A stretch of 64,000 nt of DNA from Neorhizobium sp. (GTDB taxonomy: Bacteria; Pseudomonadota; Alphaproteobacteria; Rhizobiales; Rhizobiaceae): assembly GCA_028283725.1 (NCBI GenBank), contig JAPWKC010000004.1:496001-560000 (forward strand), given 5' to 3'. Shown piece by piece: positions 18,081 to 28,430 of the stretch. A program made the position numbers and the translations under genes. The notes under the pieces are model-generated. The model worked only from the letters and a program-made list of their open reading frames with translations. It made no database searches and was not told the DNA's origin. Each line of letters begins with the position of its first letter. Position 1 is the first letter of the stretch.

Positions 18081-18731
18081 TCAGAGCCCGCCGAGGATCT
18101 TCTCTATGTCGGCAGTGACTTTGTCCATCTCTGCCATGCCATCGACAACCTTCAGCTTGCCCTTGGCATAGTAGTAACCGATGAGCGGCGAGGTTTCCTT
18201 GTAGTAAACCTCAAGGCGCTTGGTCATCGTTTCGGCATTGTCATCAGGACGACGCTTGAAGTGGGTAGAACCGCACTTGTCGCAGACGCCTTCCTTGGAA
18301 GGCTTCTTGTCCGTGTCGTGATAGACGGTGCCGCACTGCGAACAGGAATAGCGACCCGCTACGCGGCGCACCAGCTCCTTGTCGTCGACTTCAAGCTCCA
18401 CGACGACCGAGAGATCGAGGCCCTTGGCCGACAGCATCTTCTCGGTGGCATCGGCCTGCACGAGCGTGCGCGGGAAACCATCGAGGATGAAGCCGTTGGT
18501 GCAGTCGTCGGCATCGATTCGCTCGGAAACGATGGCGATGACGATATCGTCCGATACCAGATTGCCGGCATCCATCACCGCCTTGGCGCGTTTGCCGACT
18601 TCCGTTTCGGCGGCAACTGCGGCTCGCAGCATGTCACCGGTGGAGAGCTGCGGAATGCCATACTTCTCCACGATCCGCTGGGCCTGGGTTCCTTTTCCAG
18701 CGCCCGGCGGTCCCAAAAGAATCAGTCTCAT
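18081..18731 (-). CDS. adk: Adenylate kinase (zinc-type LID)
   Basis: Adk interconverts ATP + AMP and 2 ADP. The P-loop GPPGAGKGT is at 7-15, and DGFPRT at 84-89 lies in the AMP/ATP cleft. The LID domain has four cysteines (Cys130, Cys133, Cys150, Cys153), which in Gram-positive and alphaproteobacterial enzymes bind zinc; E. coli lacks them. The 216-residue length is that of the long form. Its ATG overlaps the secY stop by 4 bp, indicating coupled translation. Confidence 0.97.
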   Translation of the reverse strand: MRLILLGPPGAGKGTQAQRIVEKYGIPQLSTGDMLRAAVAAETEVGKRAKAVMDAGNLVSDDIVIAIVSERIDADDCTNGFILDGFPRTLVQADATEKMLSAKGLDLSVVVELEVDDKELVRRVAGRYSCSQCGTVYHDTDKKPSKEGVCDKCGSTHFKRRPDDNAETMTKRLEVYYKETSPLIGYYYAKGKLKVVDGMAEMDKVTADIEKILGGL

Positions 18732-20068
18732 CGTCCCCTCTTTCCTCCGCGCAGTTTCGACTTCTTGATCAGACCCTCATACTGCTGCGCAATGAGATGG
18801 CCCTGGATCTGTGCAACGGTATCAAGCGTAACACTGACCACGATCAAAAGCGAAGTACCACCAAGGGCTAATGGCACGCCCGTACGGGCCACCAGGAACT
18901 CAGGCAGAATGCAGACGAATACGAGGTAGATCGCGCCGATAACCGTGATGCGGGTCAGCACATAATCAATATATTCAGCAGTGCGCTCGCCCGGACGGAT
19001 GCCCGGAATGAAGCCGCCATGCTTTTTGAGATTGTCCGCGGTGTCCTTCGGATTGAAGACGATCGCGGTGTAGAAAAATGCGAAGAAGGCAATCAGCAGC
19101 GCATAAAGCAGCATGAACAGCGGCTGGCCGTGGCCGAGCGAGGCGATGATCGCGGTTGCCCAGTCCGGCAGCTGAGTCGTGCCGGCAAAGCCTGCGGCAG
19201 TCGCAGGAAGGAGCAGCAGCGACGATGCGAAGATCGCCGGGATAACGCCTGACGTGTTCAGCTTCAAAGGCAGATGCGAGGTATCGCCCTGGAACATGCG
19301 GTTGCCGACCTGGCGCTTCGGATACTGGATCAGAAGACGGCGCTGGGCGCGCTCGACGAAGACGATGACCGCAATGACGATGATCGCAACGATGAGGACT
19401 AGCAGGATGAGGCCCGTCGGCAGGGCGCCGGTACGGCCGAGTTCCATCGTGCTCGAAAGAGCCGTCGGAAGGCCAGCGGCAATACCCGAGAAGATGATCA
19501 GCGAGATGCCGTTGCCGATGCCGCGCGAGGTGATCTGCTCACCAAGCCACATCAGGAACATGGTGCCGCCGAGAAGCGTGACGACCGTCTCGATGCGGAA
19601 GAACCAGCCCGGCTCGGAGACGATGCCCTGCCCTGCTTCGAGACCTGCGGCAATGCCGTAAGCCTGCAGCGCACCGAGGATGACGGTGCCGTAGCGGGTG
19701 TACTGGTTGATGATCTTGCGGCCCTGTTCACCTTCCTTCTTGAGGTTCTCAAGAGAAGGAACGACCGATGTCATCAGCTGCACGATGATGGACGCAGAGA
19801 TGTAGGGCATGATGCCGAGCGCGAAGATCGCCATGCGCTCCACTGCACCGCCCGAAAACATGTTGAAAAGGCCCAGAATGCCGCCAGCCTGGCCACGGAA
19901 GGCCTGCGCATAGGCGTCAGGGTTGAGGCCCGGAAGCGGGATATGGGTCCCGAGACGATACACAAGAAGCGCCGCCAGCGTGAACCAAAGACGCTTCTTG
20001 AGGTCCTCCGCCTTGGCGAAGGTTGAAAAGTTCAAATTGGAGGCAAGTTGTTCCGCTGCAGAAGCCAT
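18728..20068 (-). CDS. secY: Preprotein translocase subunit SecY
   Basis: SecY is the pore of the Sec translocon in the inner membrane. The 446-residue protein has ten predicted transmembrane helices. The plug and gating segments start after [14 protein letters not shown]. Family motifs include [14 protein letters not shown] (about residues 185-198) and the basic C-terminal loop containing [16 protein letters not shown]. It follows rplO but is separated from it by a terminator, so it may depend on its own promoter. Together with SecE (48702-48902) it forms the channel. Confidence 0.98.
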   Translation of the reverse strand: MASAAEQLASNLNFSTFAKAEDLKKRLWFTLAALLVYRLGTHIPLPGLNPDAYAQAFRGQAGGILGLFNMFSGGAVERMAIFALGIMPYISASIIVQLMTSVVPSLENLKKEGEQGRKIINQYTRYGTVILGALQAYGIAAGLEAGQGIVSEPGWFFRIETVVTLLGGTMFLMWLGEQITSRGIGNGISLIIFSGIAAGLPTALSSTMELGRTGALPTGLILLVLIVAIIVIAVIVFVERAQRRLLIQYPKRQVGNRMFQGDTSHLPLKLNTSGVIPAIFASSLLLLPATAAGFAGTTQLPDWATAIIASLGHGQPLFMLLYALLIAFFAFFYTAIVFNPKDTADNLKKHGGFIPGIRPGERTAEYIDYVLTRITVIGAIYLVFVCILPEFLVARTGVPLALGGTSLLIVVSVTLDTVAQIQGHLIAQQYEGLIKKSKLRGGKRGR

Positions 20069-20265
20069 GCAATTCTCCGCCCGACCTGTTTCCCGTCGGC
20101 GCGCTTTCGGCCAGACACGGACACCAGTCTAAAATTCTGTTTCAGAAACACGGGGCTCGGAGACCGCTTCATAAAAGAGCGGGATGCCTCACCCTGATTT
20201 CCGCATGATCCCGGTAGCTGACCGGCCGGACCGCTCTCAAGGATCGTGAGGCTACATATGGACAT

Positions 20266-20302
20266 AAAATTACCCGGTGTGAAGCTCACACCGGGTAATT
20301 TT
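20266..20302. terminator. Intrinsic terminator between rplO and secY
   Basis: AAAATTACCCGGTGTGA and TCACACCGGGTAATTTT form a long perfect stem around a tiny loop. The AT-rich base gives a U tract in both directions. On the minus strand it lies just after the rplO stop. It would split the spc cluster from secY-adk unless it is only partly efficient or read through. Confidence 0.8.
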
Positions 20303-20310
20303 CAAACGAT

Positions 20311-20790
20311 TTACTCTGCGACAGATTCGACAGCTGCGAGCAGCTTGATCGAACCGCCAGCCTTTTCGATCTTCTCGACGGCAGCCTTGGAGGCGCCGGC
20401 AACTTCGATCGTGAGCTTAACGGTCAGTTCGCCGCCGGAAAGGATGCGAACGCCGTCCTTCGGACGACGGATGACGCCGGCAGCCTTGAGAGCTGCTGCA
20501 TCGACAGTCGCCTTGGCGTCGAGCTTGCCAGCATCGATCGCGGTCTGAAGACGGCCGAGCGATACTGTCACGTATTCCGAAGCGAAGATGTTGTTGAAGC
20601 CGCGCTTCGGGAGGCGACGGTAGATTGGCATCTGACCGCCTTCGAAGCCGTTGATCGCAACGCCGGAACGGGCCTTCTGACCCTTGACGCCGCGGCCACC
20701 GGTCTTGCCCTTGCCAGAGCCGATACCACGACCGACGCGAATGCGCTCTTTGGTTGCGCCTTCGTTGTCCTTGATCTCATTCAGTTTCAT
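20311..20790 (-). CDS. rplO: 50S ribosomal protein L15
   Basis: L15 is a late-assembly protein of the large subunit. The second ATG (20790, [12 protein letters not shown]) is used because GGAGGA lies seven bases upstream; an ATG at 20796 is too close to it. The Gly-rich [24 protein letters not shown] element spans about residues 20-43. The product is 159 residues. It is the last gene of the spc transcript before the terminator at 20266-20302. Confidence 0.97.
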   Translation of the reverse strand: MKLNEIKDNEGATKERIRVGRGIGSGKGKTGGRGVKGQKARSGVAINGFEGGQMPIYRRLPKRGFNNIFASEYVTVSLGRLQTAIDAGKLDAKATVDAAALKAAGVIRRPKDGVRILSGGELTVKLTIEVAGASKAAVEKIEKAGGSIKLLAAVESVAE

Positions 20791-20806
20791 GGTCATTTCC
20801 TCCGTC

Positions 20807-21013
20807 TCACTTCTCGTCGACGACGCGAACGAGATGCTGGACAGCCCGGATCATGCCACGAACGGAAGGGGTATCTTCCAGGGTGCTTTTCCGGTGCATC
20901 TTGTTAAGACCGAGACCGATCAGCGTCTGGCGCTGAACGGCTGGGCGGCGGATGGGGCTACCGATCTGTTCGACGGTAACCGTCTTTGCGGCTGCTTCTG
21001 CCTTCTTGGCCAT
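20807..21013 (-). CDS. rpmD: 50S ribosomal protein L30
   Basis: L30 is a small RNA-binding protein of the large subunit. It has the family core [20 protein letters not shown] followed by [14 protein letters not shown]. The second of two tandem ATG codons (21013) is best spaced from AGGAG, giving 68 residues with a short Ala/Lys-rich N-terminal extension. It lies between rpsE and rplO with gaps of only 11 and 16 bp. Confidence 0.95.
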   Translation of the reverse strand: MAKKAEAAAKTVTVEQIGSPIRRPAVQRQTLIGLGLNKMHRKSTLEDTPSVRGMIRAVQHLVRVVDEK

Positions 21014-21024
21014 CATCGCTCTCC

Positions 21025-21594
21025 TTATTCTTCCGAGGCGACACCAGAAGCGGCACGGCGAGCCTGCAACGTAGCATATTTCATGCCGCGCTGAGCTGCG
21101 ATGTCCTTCGGGTGAACCTGGTGCTTCAGGGCATCAAACGTCGCACGAATCATGTTGTACGGGTTCGACGAACCGGTCGACTTCGCAACGACGTCATGAA
21201 CGCCGAGCGTTTCGAATACGGCGCGCATCGGGCCGCCGGCGATGATACCGGTACCAGCCTTGGCCGAACGCAAGAGAACCTTGCCGGCGCCGTGACGGCC
21301 GTTGACGTCGTGATGCAGCGTACGGCCGTCGCGCAGCGGTACGAAGATCAGTTCGCGCTTGGCAGCTTCGGTTGCCTTACGGATGGCTTCCGGCACTTCG
21401 CGTGCCTTGCCATGGCCGAAGCCAACGCGGCCCTTCTGGTCGCCAACGACGACGAGAGCTGCGAAACCGAAACGACGGCCGCCCTTGACGACCTTCGCGA
21501 CGCGATTGATCGCGACCAGCTTGTCGACGAACTCGCTATCGCGCTCTTCACGGGCCTGGCGGTCTTCGCGCTGGCCCTTTCTTTCCTGTGCCAT
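21025..21594 (-). CDS. rpsE: 30S ribosomal protein S5
   Basis: S5 guards translational fidelity; changes near its loop 2 give ram or spectinomycin-resistance phenotypes. The start at 21594 ([11 protein letters not shown]) gives 189 residues. An in-frame extension to 21657 lies in non-coding spacer. The [19 protein letters not shown] double-stranded RNA-binding segment (about residues 33-51) looks wild type. The upstream 178-bp spacer to rplR carries a hairpin. Confidence 0.96.
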   Translation of the reverse strand: MAQERKGQREDRQAREERDSEFVDKLVAINRVAKVVKGGRRFGFAALVVVGDQKGRVGFGHGKAREVPEAIRKATEAAKRELIFVPLRDGRTLHHDVNGRHGAGKVLLRSAKAGTGIIAGGPMRAVFETLGVHDVVAKSTGSSNPYNMIRATFDALKHQVHPKDIAAQRGMKYATLQARRAASGVASEE

Positions 21595-21726
21595 TGTCCT
21601 TGTCCTTTTTCTTTTCCGGTGCAATCGGCAGATTACAAGTCGGTAGATCAAAGGCATGACGCATCAGGCGAACCGCCTTGCCCCATGCCCGCCGCAGGAT
21701 CCGATCCCGCGTTGCGGCGAACCGCA

Positions 21727-21767
21727 TTTCGCCCGGCCTCCCCTTTTCAGGATGAGACCGGGCGAAA
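21727..21767 (-). promoter_or_regulatory. Hairpin in the rplR-rpsE spacer
   Basis: TTTCGCCCGG and CCGGGCGAAA pair perfectly around a 21-nt loop, six bases downstream of the rplR stop on the minus strand. It may be an RNA-stability or partial attenuation element. The spacer, at 178 bp, is long for this operon. Confidence 0.5.
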
Positions 21768-21772
21768 ACTTT

Positions 21773-22135
21773 TTAGAACGTCAGACCGCCTTCGCGGGCA
21801 GCTTCAGCCAAGGCCTTGATGCGGCCGTGGTAGATGAAGGCGCCACGATCGAAGACGACTTCCTTGACGCCAGCCTTCTCGGCGCGTTCTGCAACCAGTT
21901 TGCCGACGGCAGCAGCTGCTGCAACGTCCGCACCGGTCTTCAGAGACGTGCGCAGGCCAGTATCGAGGGTCGAAGCGGCTGCAAGCGTGCGGCCGGCGAC
22001 GTCGTCGATGATCTGAGCGTAGATGTTCTTGGACGAGCGGTGAACCGACAGACGAGGACGGCCGTTTGCGACCTTCTTCAACTGACGGCGAACACGGCTC
22101 GCACGCTTTGTGAGTGCTTCTTTCCGAGTAGCCAT
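21773..22135 (-). CDS. rplR: 50S ribosomal protein L18
   Basis: L18 binds 5S rRNA in the central protuberance together with L5 and L25. The 120-residue protein opens with a basic stretch ([18 protein letters not shown]) and has [20 protein letters not shown]. It ends with [26 protein letters not shown], typical of the family. It follows rplF by 11 bp. Confidence 0.97.
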   Translation of the reverse strand: MATRKEALTKRASRVRRQLKKVANGRPRLSVHRSSKNIYAQIIDDVAGRTLAAASTLDTGLRTSLKTGADVAAAAAVGKLVAERAEKAGVKEVVFDRGAFIYHGRIKALAEAAREGGLTF

Positions 22136-22146
22136 GATCCGCGTCC

Positions 22147-22680
22147 TTACTTCTTCTTGCCTTCCTTGCGGACGATCCGTTCCTCAGCGTACTTGACGCC
22201 TTTGCCCTTGTAGGGCTCGGGACCACGGTATTCGCGGATTTCCGCGGCTACCTGACCGACCTGCTGCTTGTTAATGCCGGAGACGATGATTTCCGTCGGC
22301 TTCGGCACGGCAATGGTGATACCAACCGGCGGCTCATAAACCACGTCGTGGGAGAAACCGAGCGCCAGCTGCAGGTTCTTGCCCTGCAGCGATGCGCGGT
22401 AACCAACGCCGTTGATTTCGAGCTTGCGCTCGTAGCCATCCTTAACGCCCTTGAAGATGTTCTCGATCATCGTGCGGGACATGCCCCACTTCGAACGAGC
22501 TTCCTTCGTCTGGTTGACCGGGGTCACCGAAACGGCGTTGTCGTTGAGTTCAAGCTTGATTTCGTCCGTTGCGACGAAGAAAAGCTCGCCCTTCGGGCCC
22601 TTCGCAGAAACCTTCTGGCCTTCGACCGAAGCCGTTACGCCTGCCGGAACCTGAACGGGCTTCTTACCGATACGAGACAT
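22147..22680 (-). CDS. rplF: 50S ribosomal protein L6
   Basis: L6 lies near the sarcin-ricin loop and the GTPase centre. The 177-residue protein has two related folds. The first starts [14 protein letters not shown], and the second carries the nearly invariant [18 protein letters not shown] close to the C-terminus. Length and motifs are normal. It sits between rpsH (42-bp gap) and rplR (11-bp gap). Confidence 0.98.
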   Translation of the reverse strand: MSRIGKKPVQVPAGVTASVEGQKVSAKGPKGELFFVATDEIKLELNDNAVSVTPVNQTKEARSKWGMSRTMIENIFKGVKDGYERKLEINGVGYRASLQGKNLQLALGFSHDVVYEPPVGITIAVPKPTEIIVSGINKQQVGQVAAEIREYRGPEPYKGKGVKYAEERIVRKEGKKK

Positions 22681-22722
22681 TTTTGTATCCTGTCTGTCCG
22701 TTATGGAGATCCTTGCGCGGTC

Positions 22723-23121
22723 TTAGAAGACCGAGCAAAGAACCTCGCCGCCTACGTTCTGTTCGCGAGCCTGGTGATCGGCCATCACGCCCTTCGGGGT
22801 CGAAAGGATGGTGATGCCGAGGCCGTTCGCGACCTGCGGGATGGACTTAACCGAGACATAAACTCGGCGGCCCGGCTTGGAGACGCGGCCGATCTCACGG
22901 ATCACGGATGCGCCTTCATAGTACTTCAGTTCGATTTCGATCTCGGCCTTGCCGTTACCGAAATCAGTCTCGGTGTAACCGCGGATGTAGCCTTCGGCCT
23001 GCAGGACGTCGAGAACGCGAACGCGCAGCTTGGAAGCCGGAGTCGTTACCGAGGTCTTGCGACGCGAAGCGCCATTGCGGATGCGGGTGAGCATATCGCC
23101 CAAGGGATCAGTCATGGTCAT
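22723..23121 (-). CDS. rpsH: 30S ribosomal protein S8
   Basis: S8 organises the central domain of 16S rRNA and, in E. coli, represses the spc operon by binding its mRNA. The 132-residue protein opens [21 protein letters not shown] and ends GEVLCSVF, both diagnostic. [11 protein letters not shown] turn is present. Whether S8 feedback works here cannot be read directly; no S8-site look-alike was sought near rplE in detail. Confidence 0.97.
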   Translation of the reverse strand: MTMTDPLGDMLTRIRNGASRRKTSVTTPASKLRVRVLDVLQAEGYIRGYTETDFGNGKAEIEIELKYYEGASVIREIGRVSKPGRRVYVSVKSIPQVANGLGITILSTPKGVMADHQAREQNVGGEVLCSVF

Positions 23122-23133
23122 CGAACGATCTCC

Positions 23134-23439
23134 TTACCAGCTCGACTTAACAATACCCGGCACCTTGCCGGCATTGCCCAGCTCGCGAAGCGCGATACGC
23201 GACATCTTGAGCTTGCGATAGAAAGCGCGCGGGCGACCGGTGACTTCACAACGGTTGCGGATACGCGTCTTCGAACCATCACGGGGCAGAGAAGCGAGCT
23301 TCAGAGTTGCCTTGAACCGGTCCTCGATCGAGAGTTCCTGGTTCATGATGGTCGCCTTCAACTCGGCGCGCTTGGCGGCCTGGTTGGCGACGGTCTTGCG
23401 GCGGCGCTTGTTCTTTTCAACTGCGCTGGTCTTCGCCAT
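23134..23439 (-). CDS. rpsN: 30S ribosomal protein S14 (zinc-free form)
   Basis: S14 is in the head of the small subunit. The 101-residue protein is the long form without the CXXC zinc ribbon ([21 protein letters not shown] instead of a Cys4 motif), so growth under zinc limitation would not require a substitute. Its N-terminus is very basic ([20 protein letters not shown]). It sits between rplE and rpsH with gaps of 33 and 12 bp. Confidence 0.96.
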   Translation of the reverse strand: MAKTSAVEKNKRRRKTVANQAAKRAELKATIMNQELSIEDRFKATLKLASLPRDGSKTRIRNRCEVTGRPRAFYRKLKMSRIALRELGNAGKVPGIVKSSW

Positions 23440-23472
23440 ATCGTAGTTCCTTTTTAACGCTCGTCGTTACGG

Positions 23473-24030
23473 TTACGCGCGGAACGGGAAGTTGAACTCT
23501 TTCAGAAGAGCCCGAGCTTCGTCGTCGCTGGTCGCCGTCGTGCAAACGATGATGTCCATGCCCCACATCTGATCAACCTTGTCGTAGTTGATCTCCGGGA
23601 ACACAATGTGCTCCTTGATGCCCATGGCGAAGTTGCCACGGCCGTCGAAGGACTTCGGATTCAGGCCACGAAAGTCGCGAACGCGCGGAAGCGCGATGTT
23701 GACCAGGCGATCCATGAATTCGTACATGCGGGCGCCGCGGAGGGTAACCTTCGCGCCGATCGGCATCTGTTCGCGGACCTTGAAGCCTGCGATCGAGTTG
23801 CGAGCCTTGGTGATAACCGGCTTCTGGCCAGCAATCGCTGCGAGGTCTGCAGCAGCAACCGTAGGCTTCTTCGAGTCAGCCGTTGCTTCACCAACGCCCA
23901 TGTTGATGACGATCTTGTCCAACTTGGGGATCATCATCTCGTTGGCGAAGGAAAACTGTTCCTGCAGCGCCGCGCGAATGCGGGTTACGTATTCGGTCTT
24001 GAGCCGCGGCTCGTACTTTGCCTCAGCCAT
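23473..24030 (-). CDS. rplE: 50S ribosomal protein L5
   Basis: L5 binds 5S rRNA and contacts P-site tRNA. The 185-residue protein has [11 protein letters not shown] (about residues 44-54), [20 protein letters not shown] and the [20 protein letters not shown] loop, all characteristic. Its start overlaps the rplX stop by 8 bp (24023-24030), so translation is probably coupled. Confidence 0.98.
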   Translation of the reverse strand: MAEAKYEPRLKTEYVTRIRAALQEQFSFANEMMIPKLDKIVINMGVGEATADSKKPTVAAADLAAIAGQKPVITKARNSIAGFKVREQMPIGAKVTLRGARMYEFMDRLVNIALPRVRDFRGLNPKSFDGRGNFAMGIKEHIVFPEINYDKVDQMWGMDIIVCTTATSDDEARALLKEFNFPFRA

Positions 24031-24331
24031 CGATCACATCTCCCGTACGCTTGGCTACACGCACCTTCTTACCGTCGACGACGGAGAAGCCAACGCGGGT
24101 CGGCTTGCCGTCTTTCGCGACAATCGCGATGTTCGACAGGTGGATAGACGCTTCCTTGTTGATGATGCCAGCTTCCTGCGTCTGAGACTGACGCTGGTGG
24201 CGCTTCACCATGTTGATGCCGCGAACGACGGCACGATCTTCCTTGGGCATAACCTGAACAACTTCGCCAGTGCGACCCTTGTCCTTGCCTGCCAGTACGA
24301 CGACGTTATCGCCTTTTTTGATCTTCTGCAT
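24023..24331 (-). CDS. rplX: 50S ribosomal protein L24
   Basis: L24 is an assembly initiator at the 5' end of 23S rRNA, near the tunnel exit. The 102-residue protein has the KOW motif [20 protein letters not shown] at about residues 5-24. A central [17 protein letters not shown] segment is also typical. It overlaps rplE by 8 bp and follows rplN by 12 bp. Confidence 0.97.
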   Translation of the reverse strand: MQKIKKGDNVVVLAGKDKGRTGEVVQVMPKEDRAVVRGINMVKRHQRQSQTQEAGIINKEASIHLSNIAIVAKDGKPTRVGFSVVDGKKVRVAKRTGDVIDG

Positions 24332-24343
24332 AGGTCTCGCTCC

Positions 24344-24712
24344 TTACAGTACTTCGGGAGCCAGCGAGATGATCTTCATGTGGTTCTTCGCACGAAGTTC
24401 GCGCGGAACCGGTCCGAAGATACGGGTGCCGATCGGCTCTTTCTTGTTGTCGATGAGGACCGCTGCGTTGTTGTCGAAGCGGATTACGCTGCCGTCGGCG
24501 CGACGGATGTCTTTAGCGGTACGCACAACCACCGCCTTCATCACGTCACCCTTCTTCACGCGGCCACGCGGGATCGCTTCCTTGATCGAAACGACGATAA
24601 CGTCGCCGATCGAAGCGTACTTGCGCTTGGAGCCGCCCAGCACCTTGATGCACATTACACGACGTGCGCCGGAATTATCCGCCACGTCGAGGTTTGTTTG
24701 CATCTGAATCAT
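24344..24712 (-). CDS. rplN: 50S ribosomal protein L14
   Basis: L14 is at the subunit interface and contacts the GTPase region. The 122-residue protein begins [21 protein letters not shown] and ends [22 protein letters not shown], standard for the family. It is preceded by an unusually long 241-bp spacer from rpsQ that contains a terminator-like hairpin, so a second promoter may exist there. Confidence 0.98.
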   Translation of the reverse strand: MIQMQTNLDVADNSGARRVMCIKVLGGSKRKYASIGDVIVVSIKEAIPRGRVKKGDVMKAVVVRTAKDIRRADGSVIRFDNNAAVLIDNKKEPIGTRIFGPVPRELRAKNHMKIISLAPEVL

Positions 24713-24845
24713 GTCAGGTCGCCTTTTTCTAATGACCGGGACACCGGGCGCGGAGACGCTCGGTGCCGGCTATGGACAGATTTTATGTGCGCGGGATTGG
24801 TCTTGCCAAGGTGGTTTCCCGGAAGGGACCTTCCCTGCGCTCAAA

Positions 24846-24871
24846 GCAAAAGAACGCCCGTTTCCGGGCGC
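24846..24871 (-). terminator. Terminator-like hairpin in the rpsQ-rplN spacer
   Basis: CGCCCG (24855-24860) pairs with CGGGCG (24865-24870) around TTTC. On the minus strand a U-rich stretch (TTCTTTTGCTTT) follows. The stem is short (6-7 bp), so it may act as a partial terminator or attenuator 84 bases after rpsQ, ahead of rplN. Confidence 0.5.
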
Positions 24872-24953
24872 TCGACGCCAATGGCGTGCTTCTTACAGGA
24901 TTCTGCGTCAGACGCAAGGGCCAAACCCCTCGCCTGACGCAAATCTGTATCAA

Positions 24954-25190
24954 TCAAGCCTGGGCGGTAATAACCGTCCAGCACTTGTCCTTGGAGATCG
25001 GTGCGCATTCCTCGATGGAAACGAGATCACCTACCTTGTACTGGTTGTTTTCGTCATGCGCCTTGTACTTCTTCGAACGGCGAACCGTCTTCTGAAGCAG
25101 CGGGTGAGCGAAGCGGCGCTCGACGCGGACAACAACGGTCTTTTCGTTCTTGTCGGAAACGACAACGCCCTGCAGAATGCGTTTTGGCAT
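24954..25190 (-). CDS. rpsQ: 30S ribosomal protein S17
   Basis: S17 is a primary 16S rRNA-binding protein with an OB fold. The 78-residue protein begins [21 protein letters not shown] and contains [24 protein letters not shown]; both are diagnostic. It follows rpmC by 11 bp. Downstream the cluster is interrupted by a 241-bp spacer before rplN. Confidence 0.96.
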   Translation of the reverse strand: MPKRILQGVVVSDKNEKTVVVRVERRFAHPLLQKTVRRSKKYKAHDENNQYKVGDLVSIEECAPISKDKCWTVITAQA

Positions 25191-25201
25191 ATTATTTTTC
25201 C

Positions 25202-25402
25202 TTAGGCCTTGGCTTCTGCCGCCTTCTGGCGGGCAATGGTTTTCACGCGGGCGATGTCCTTGCGAACTTCGTTGATGCGCGAGGACTTTTCGAGCTGACC
25301 GGTGGCCTTCTGGAAGCGCAGGTTGAACTGCTCTTTCTTCAGGTCGGCGAGCTTGTCCTTGAGCTGGTCGGCCGTGAGGCCGCGAACGTCTTCGGCTTTC
25401 AT
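25202..25402 (-). CDS. rpmC: 50S ribosomal protein L29
   Basis: L29 lies at the tunnel exit and helps dock trigger factor and SRP. It is a 66-residue two-helix protein beginning [18 protein letters not shown], with the core [28 protein letters not shown]. It is placed between rplP and rpsQ with gaps of 12 and 11 bp. Confidence 0.96.
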   Translation of the reverse strand: MKAEDVRGLTADQLKDKLADLKKEQFNLRFQKATGQLEKSSRINEVRKDIARVKTIARQKAAEAKA

Positions 25403-25414
25403 CGTGCCTTCTCC

Positions 25415-25828
25415 TTACTCTGCAATGCGCTGAACGAAGCGCGTCTTGACGGAGAGCTTGGCAGCGCCGAGGCGAAGAGCCTCACGTGCCAGTTCTTCGG
25501 AAACGCCATCGATTTCGAACATCATACGGCCGGGCTTGACCTTGCATGCCCAGTATTCAACCGAGCCCTTGCCCTTACCCATACGAACTTCGGTCGGCTT
25601 TGCCGTGACCGGAACGTCAGGGAATACGCGGATCCAGACGCGGCCGGCACGCTTCATCGCACGGGTGATCGCGCGGCGGGCCGCCTCGATCTCACGCGCG
25701 TTGACGCGGTTGGGTTCCTGCGACTTCAGGCCGAATTCACCGAAGGCCAGGTCGAAACCGCCCTTGGCGACGCCCTTGATGCGACCCTTGAACTGCTTAC
25801 GGTACTTGGTACGCTTTGGCTGCAACAT
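25415..25828 (-). CDS. rplP: 50S ribosomal protein L16
   Basis: L16 shapes the A-site tRNA corridor next to the peptidyl transferase centre. The 137-residue protein has [17 protein letters not shown] near the start and [25 protein letters not shown] in the middle. The Arg near residue 80 that some bacteria hydroxylate lies in this loop. It is preceded by rpsC with a 38-bp gap. Confidence 0.97.
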   Translation of the reverse strand: MLQPKRTKYRKQFKGRIKGVAKGGFDLAFGEFGLKSQEPNRVNAREIEAARRAITRAMKRAGRVWIRVFPDVPVTAKPTEVRMGKGKGSVEYWACKVKPGRMMFEIDGVSEELAREALRLGAAKLSVKTRFVQRIAE

Positions 25829-25866
25829 TTTCTTACTTCTCCGAGCTTATCTTTCGCCAGCGATAA

Positions 25867-26604
25867 TCAAGCGTTTTCGCGCTCGCGGCGACGGTCGCCA
25901 CGATCACCGCGTTCGCGGCTTGCCGGACCCTGAGCGTCGCCTTCCAGCGCGCGGCGTTCGGAAGCCATCGGATCGTGCTCAAGGATTTCGCCCTTGAAGA
26001 TCCAGACCTTGATGCCGCAGATGCCGAATGCGGTTTCGGCTTCAGCCGTACCGTAGTCGATGTCTGCACGCAGGGTGTGAAGCGGCACGCGACCTTCGCG
26101 GTACCATTCGGTACGTGCGATTTCTGCGCCACCCAGACGGCCGCCGCAGGTGATCTTGATGCCTTCGGCGCCGAGACGCATTGCCGACTGAACGGCACGC
26201 TTCATCGCACGGCGGAAAGCCACGCGGCGCTCGAGCTGCTGAGCGATCGACTGGGCTACCAGCGTCGCGTCAACTTCCGGCTTGCGCACTTCAACGATGT
26301 TGAGGTGCGTTTCCGAAGAGGTCATCGTCGAGATCTGCTTGCGCAGCTTCTCGATGTCTGCACCCTTCTTGCCGATGATCAGACCCGGACGAGCCGAGTG
26401 GATGGTCACGCGGCACTTCTTGTGCGGACGTTCGATGACGACCTTGGCGATACCGGCCTGCTTCAGTTCCTTCATCAGGTAAGCGCGGATCTTCAGGTCT
26501 TCGTGGAGGAGCTGACCGTATTCGGCGTTGTCGGCGAACCAGCGGCTGTCCCAGGTACGGTTAATGCCGAGGCGGAAACCGATCGGATTAATTTTCTGAC
26601 CCAT
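25867..26604 (-). CDS. rpsC: 30S ribosomal protein S3
   Basis: S3 forms part of the mRNA entry tunnel and its helicase activity. The 245-residue protein starts [21 protein letters not shown]. It has a KH domain around [20 protein letters not shown] (about residues 58-77). The C-terminus is an Arg/Glu-rich tail ([20 protein letters not shown]), longer than in E. coli but common in alphaproteobacteria. Its start codon shares one base with the rplV stop (TAATG arrangement), implying coupled translation. Confidence 0.97.
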   Translation of the reverse strand: MGQKINPIGFRLGINRTWDSRWFADNAEYGQLLHEDLKIRAYLMKELKQAGIAKVVIERPHKKCRVTIHSARPGLIIGKKGADIEKLRKQISTMTSSETHLNIVEVRKPEVDATLVAQSIAQQLERRVAFRRAMKRAVQSAMRLGAEGIKITCGGRLGGAEIARTEWYREGRVPLHTLRADIDYGTAEAETAFGICGIKVWIFKGEILEHDPMASERRALEGDAQGPASRERGDRGDRRRERENA

Positions 26605-26993
26605 TATGCGGCCTCCCCTTTTTCCTCGACTTCGCGAACGACGATCGTCAGATGCGCGAAAGGCTTTTCGATGCGCGATGCACGGCCACGGCCGCGAGCG
26701 TGGAAACGCTTCATCACCATCGACTTGCCGACGTATGCTTCCGATACGATCAGAGCATCGACGTCGAGGTCATGGTTGTTCTCGGCGTTGGCGATAGCAG
26801 ACTCGAGGGTCTTCTTCACCGTGCCTGCGATGCGCTTGCGGGAGAACTCAAGTTCTGCCAGAGCGCGTTCTACCTTCTTGCCGCGGATCAGGGCTGCAAC
26901 CAGGTTCAGCTTCTGCGGGCTGACGCGAAGCGTACGGGCGACTGCCTGTGCTTCGTTGTCCTTCAGCCGGCGTTCGGTCTTTGCCTTCGCCAT
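26604..26993 (-). CDS. rplV: 50S ribosomal protein L22
   Basis: L22 lines the exit tunnel through a beta hairpin that affects macrolide susceptibility. The 129-residue protein has [26 protein letters not shown] followed by [31 protein letters not shown], the hairpin, apparently wild type. It overlaps the rpsC start by one base and follows rpsS by 2 bp. Confidence 0.97.
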   Translation of the reverse strand: MAKAKTERRLKDNEAQAVARTLRVSPQKLNLVAALIRGKKVERALAELEFSRKRIAGTVKKTLESAIANAENNHDLDVDALIVSEAYVGKSMVMKRFHARGRGRASRIEKPFAHLTIVVREVEEKGEAA

Positions 26994-26995
26994 GA

Positions 26996-27274
26996 TTACT
27001 TCCTCTTCGCCTTCTTGTCCGCGCCGTGGCCGTAATAGGTACGGGTAGGAGCGAACTCACCGAACTTGTGTCCGACCATGTCTTCGTTGACGGCTACCGG
27101 CACATGCTTGTTGCCGTTGTAGACGCCGAACGTCAGACCGACGAACTGCGGCAAGATGGTGGAGCGACGGCTCCACATCTTGATTACTTCACTGCGGCCG
27201 CCTTCGCGTACCTTCTCAGCCTTTTTGAGAAGATAGCCGTCAACGAACGGGCCTTTCCAAACTGAACGAGCCAT
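26996..27274 (-). CDS. rpsS: 30S ribosomal protein S19
   Basis: S19 is in the head of the small subunit and contacts S13. The 92-residue protein begins [20 protein letters not shown] and contains [21 protein letters not shown], both diagnostic. It lies between rplB (17-bp gap) and rplV (2-bp gap). Confidence 0.98.
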   Translation of the reverse strand: MARSVWKGPFVDGYLLKKAEKVREGGRSEVIKMWSRRSTILPQFVGLTFGVYNGNKHVPVAVNEDMVGHKFGEFAPTRTYYGHGADKKAKRK

Positions 27275-27291
27275 TTAACGACTTCCTTCTC

Positions 27292-28125
27292 TTACTTCTT
27301 CACGTGGCGCGAACGCATGATGAACTTGTCCGTGGACTTGTTCGAACGGGTGCGCTTGCCCTTCGTCGGCTTGCCCCAAGGGCTAACCGGGTGACGACCA
27401 CCGGAGGTGCGGCCTTCACCACCACCGTGCGGGTGGTCGACCGGGTTCATGACGACACCGCGGTTGTGCGGGGTCTTACCACGCCAGCGGGTACGACCAG
27501 CCTTACCGTCGCTGATGTTGCCGTGATCCGGGTTGGATACGGCACCGATGGAAGCGAGGCACGAGCCAGGAACGAGACGCTGCTCGCCCGAGTTCAGGCG
27601 CAGGATAGCCATGCCGGCATCGCGGCCGACCAGCTGTACGTAAGTGCCGGCAGAACGGGCGATCTGACCGCCCTTGCCCGGCTTCATTTCGACGTTATGA
27701 ACGATCGAACCAACCGGAATGAACTGCAGGGGCATGGTGTTGCCCGGCTTCACGTCGACAGCCTTGTTGGACGCGATGACCTTGTCGCCGGCAGCGAGAC
27801 GCTGCGGAGCGATGATGTAGGCCTGTTCGCCATCCGCATAGTTGACGAGCGCGATGAACGCCGTGCGGTTGGGGTCGTATTCCAGACGCTCGACCGTGCC
27901 TTCGACGTCGAACTTGCGACGCTTGAAGTCGACCAGGCGGTAGGTACGCTTGTGACCGCCGCCGATGAAGCGGGCGGTGATGCGACCGAGGTTGTTACGG
28001 CCGCCGCTCTTGGAGAGACCTTCCGTCAGCGCCTTGACCGGCTTGCCCTTCCAGAGGCCCGAGCGGTCGACGATAACCAGCTGACGCTGGCTCGGGGTCG
28101 TCGGATTGTAGCTTTTCAATGCCAT
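27292..28125 (-). CDS. rplB: 50S ribosomal protein L2
   Basis: L2 is needed for subunit association and peptidyl transfer. The 277-residue protein has the conserved histidine in the motif [14 protein letters not shown] near the C-terminus, which is important for peptidyl transferase activity. SRKxxxH-type variants are absent. It begins [20 protein letters not shown]. The rplW gene ends 12 bp upstream. Confidence 0.98.
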   Translation of the reverse strand: MALKSYNPTTPSQRQLVIVDRSGLWKGKPVKALTEGLSKSGGRNNLGRITARFIGGGHKRTYRLVDFKRRKFDVEGTVERLEYDPNRTAFIALVNYADGEQAYIIAPQRLAAGDKVIASNKAVDVKPGNTMPLQFIPVGSIVHNVEMKPGKGGQIARSAGTYVQLVGRDAGMAILRLNSGEQRLVPGSCLASIGAVSNPDHGNISDGKAGRTRWRGKTPHNRGVVMNPVDHPHGGGEGRTSGGRHPVSPWGKPTKGKRTRSNKSTDKFIMRSRHVKK

Positions 28126-28136
28126 TGTTTTTTACC

Positions 28137-28430
28137 TCAGAGACCGGTGGAGATGTCGATCGTCTGACCTTCGGCCAGGGTGACAACAGCCTTCTTGACG
28201 TCCTTCTGCTTGCCGATGAAGCCCTTGAAGCGCTTCACCTTGCCCTTGCGGACCAGCGTATTGACGGCAGTGACTTTCACACCGAAGAGAGCTTCTACGG
28301 CAGCCTTGATCTCTGGCTTGGAAGCAGTCTTGGCAACGTTGAAGACGACCTGATTGTGGTCGGAGACCATGGTCGACTTTTCGGTGATCGAGGGAGATAC
28401 GATCACATCATAGTGGCGAAGATCGGTCAC
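28137..28430 (-). CDS. rplW: 50S ribosomal protein L23
   Basis: L23 is at the tunnel exit and is the main docking site for trigger factor and SRP. The 97-residue protein has [21 protein letters not shown] and a [16 protein letters not shown] core. Its start overlaps the rplD stop by 4 bp (28427-28430), so translation is coupled. Confidence 0.97.
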   Translation of the reverse strand: MTDLRHYDVIVSPSITEKSTMVSDHNQVVFNVAKTASKPEIKAAVEALFGVKVTAVNTLVRKGKVKRFKGFIGKQKDVKKAVVTLAEGQTIDISTGL

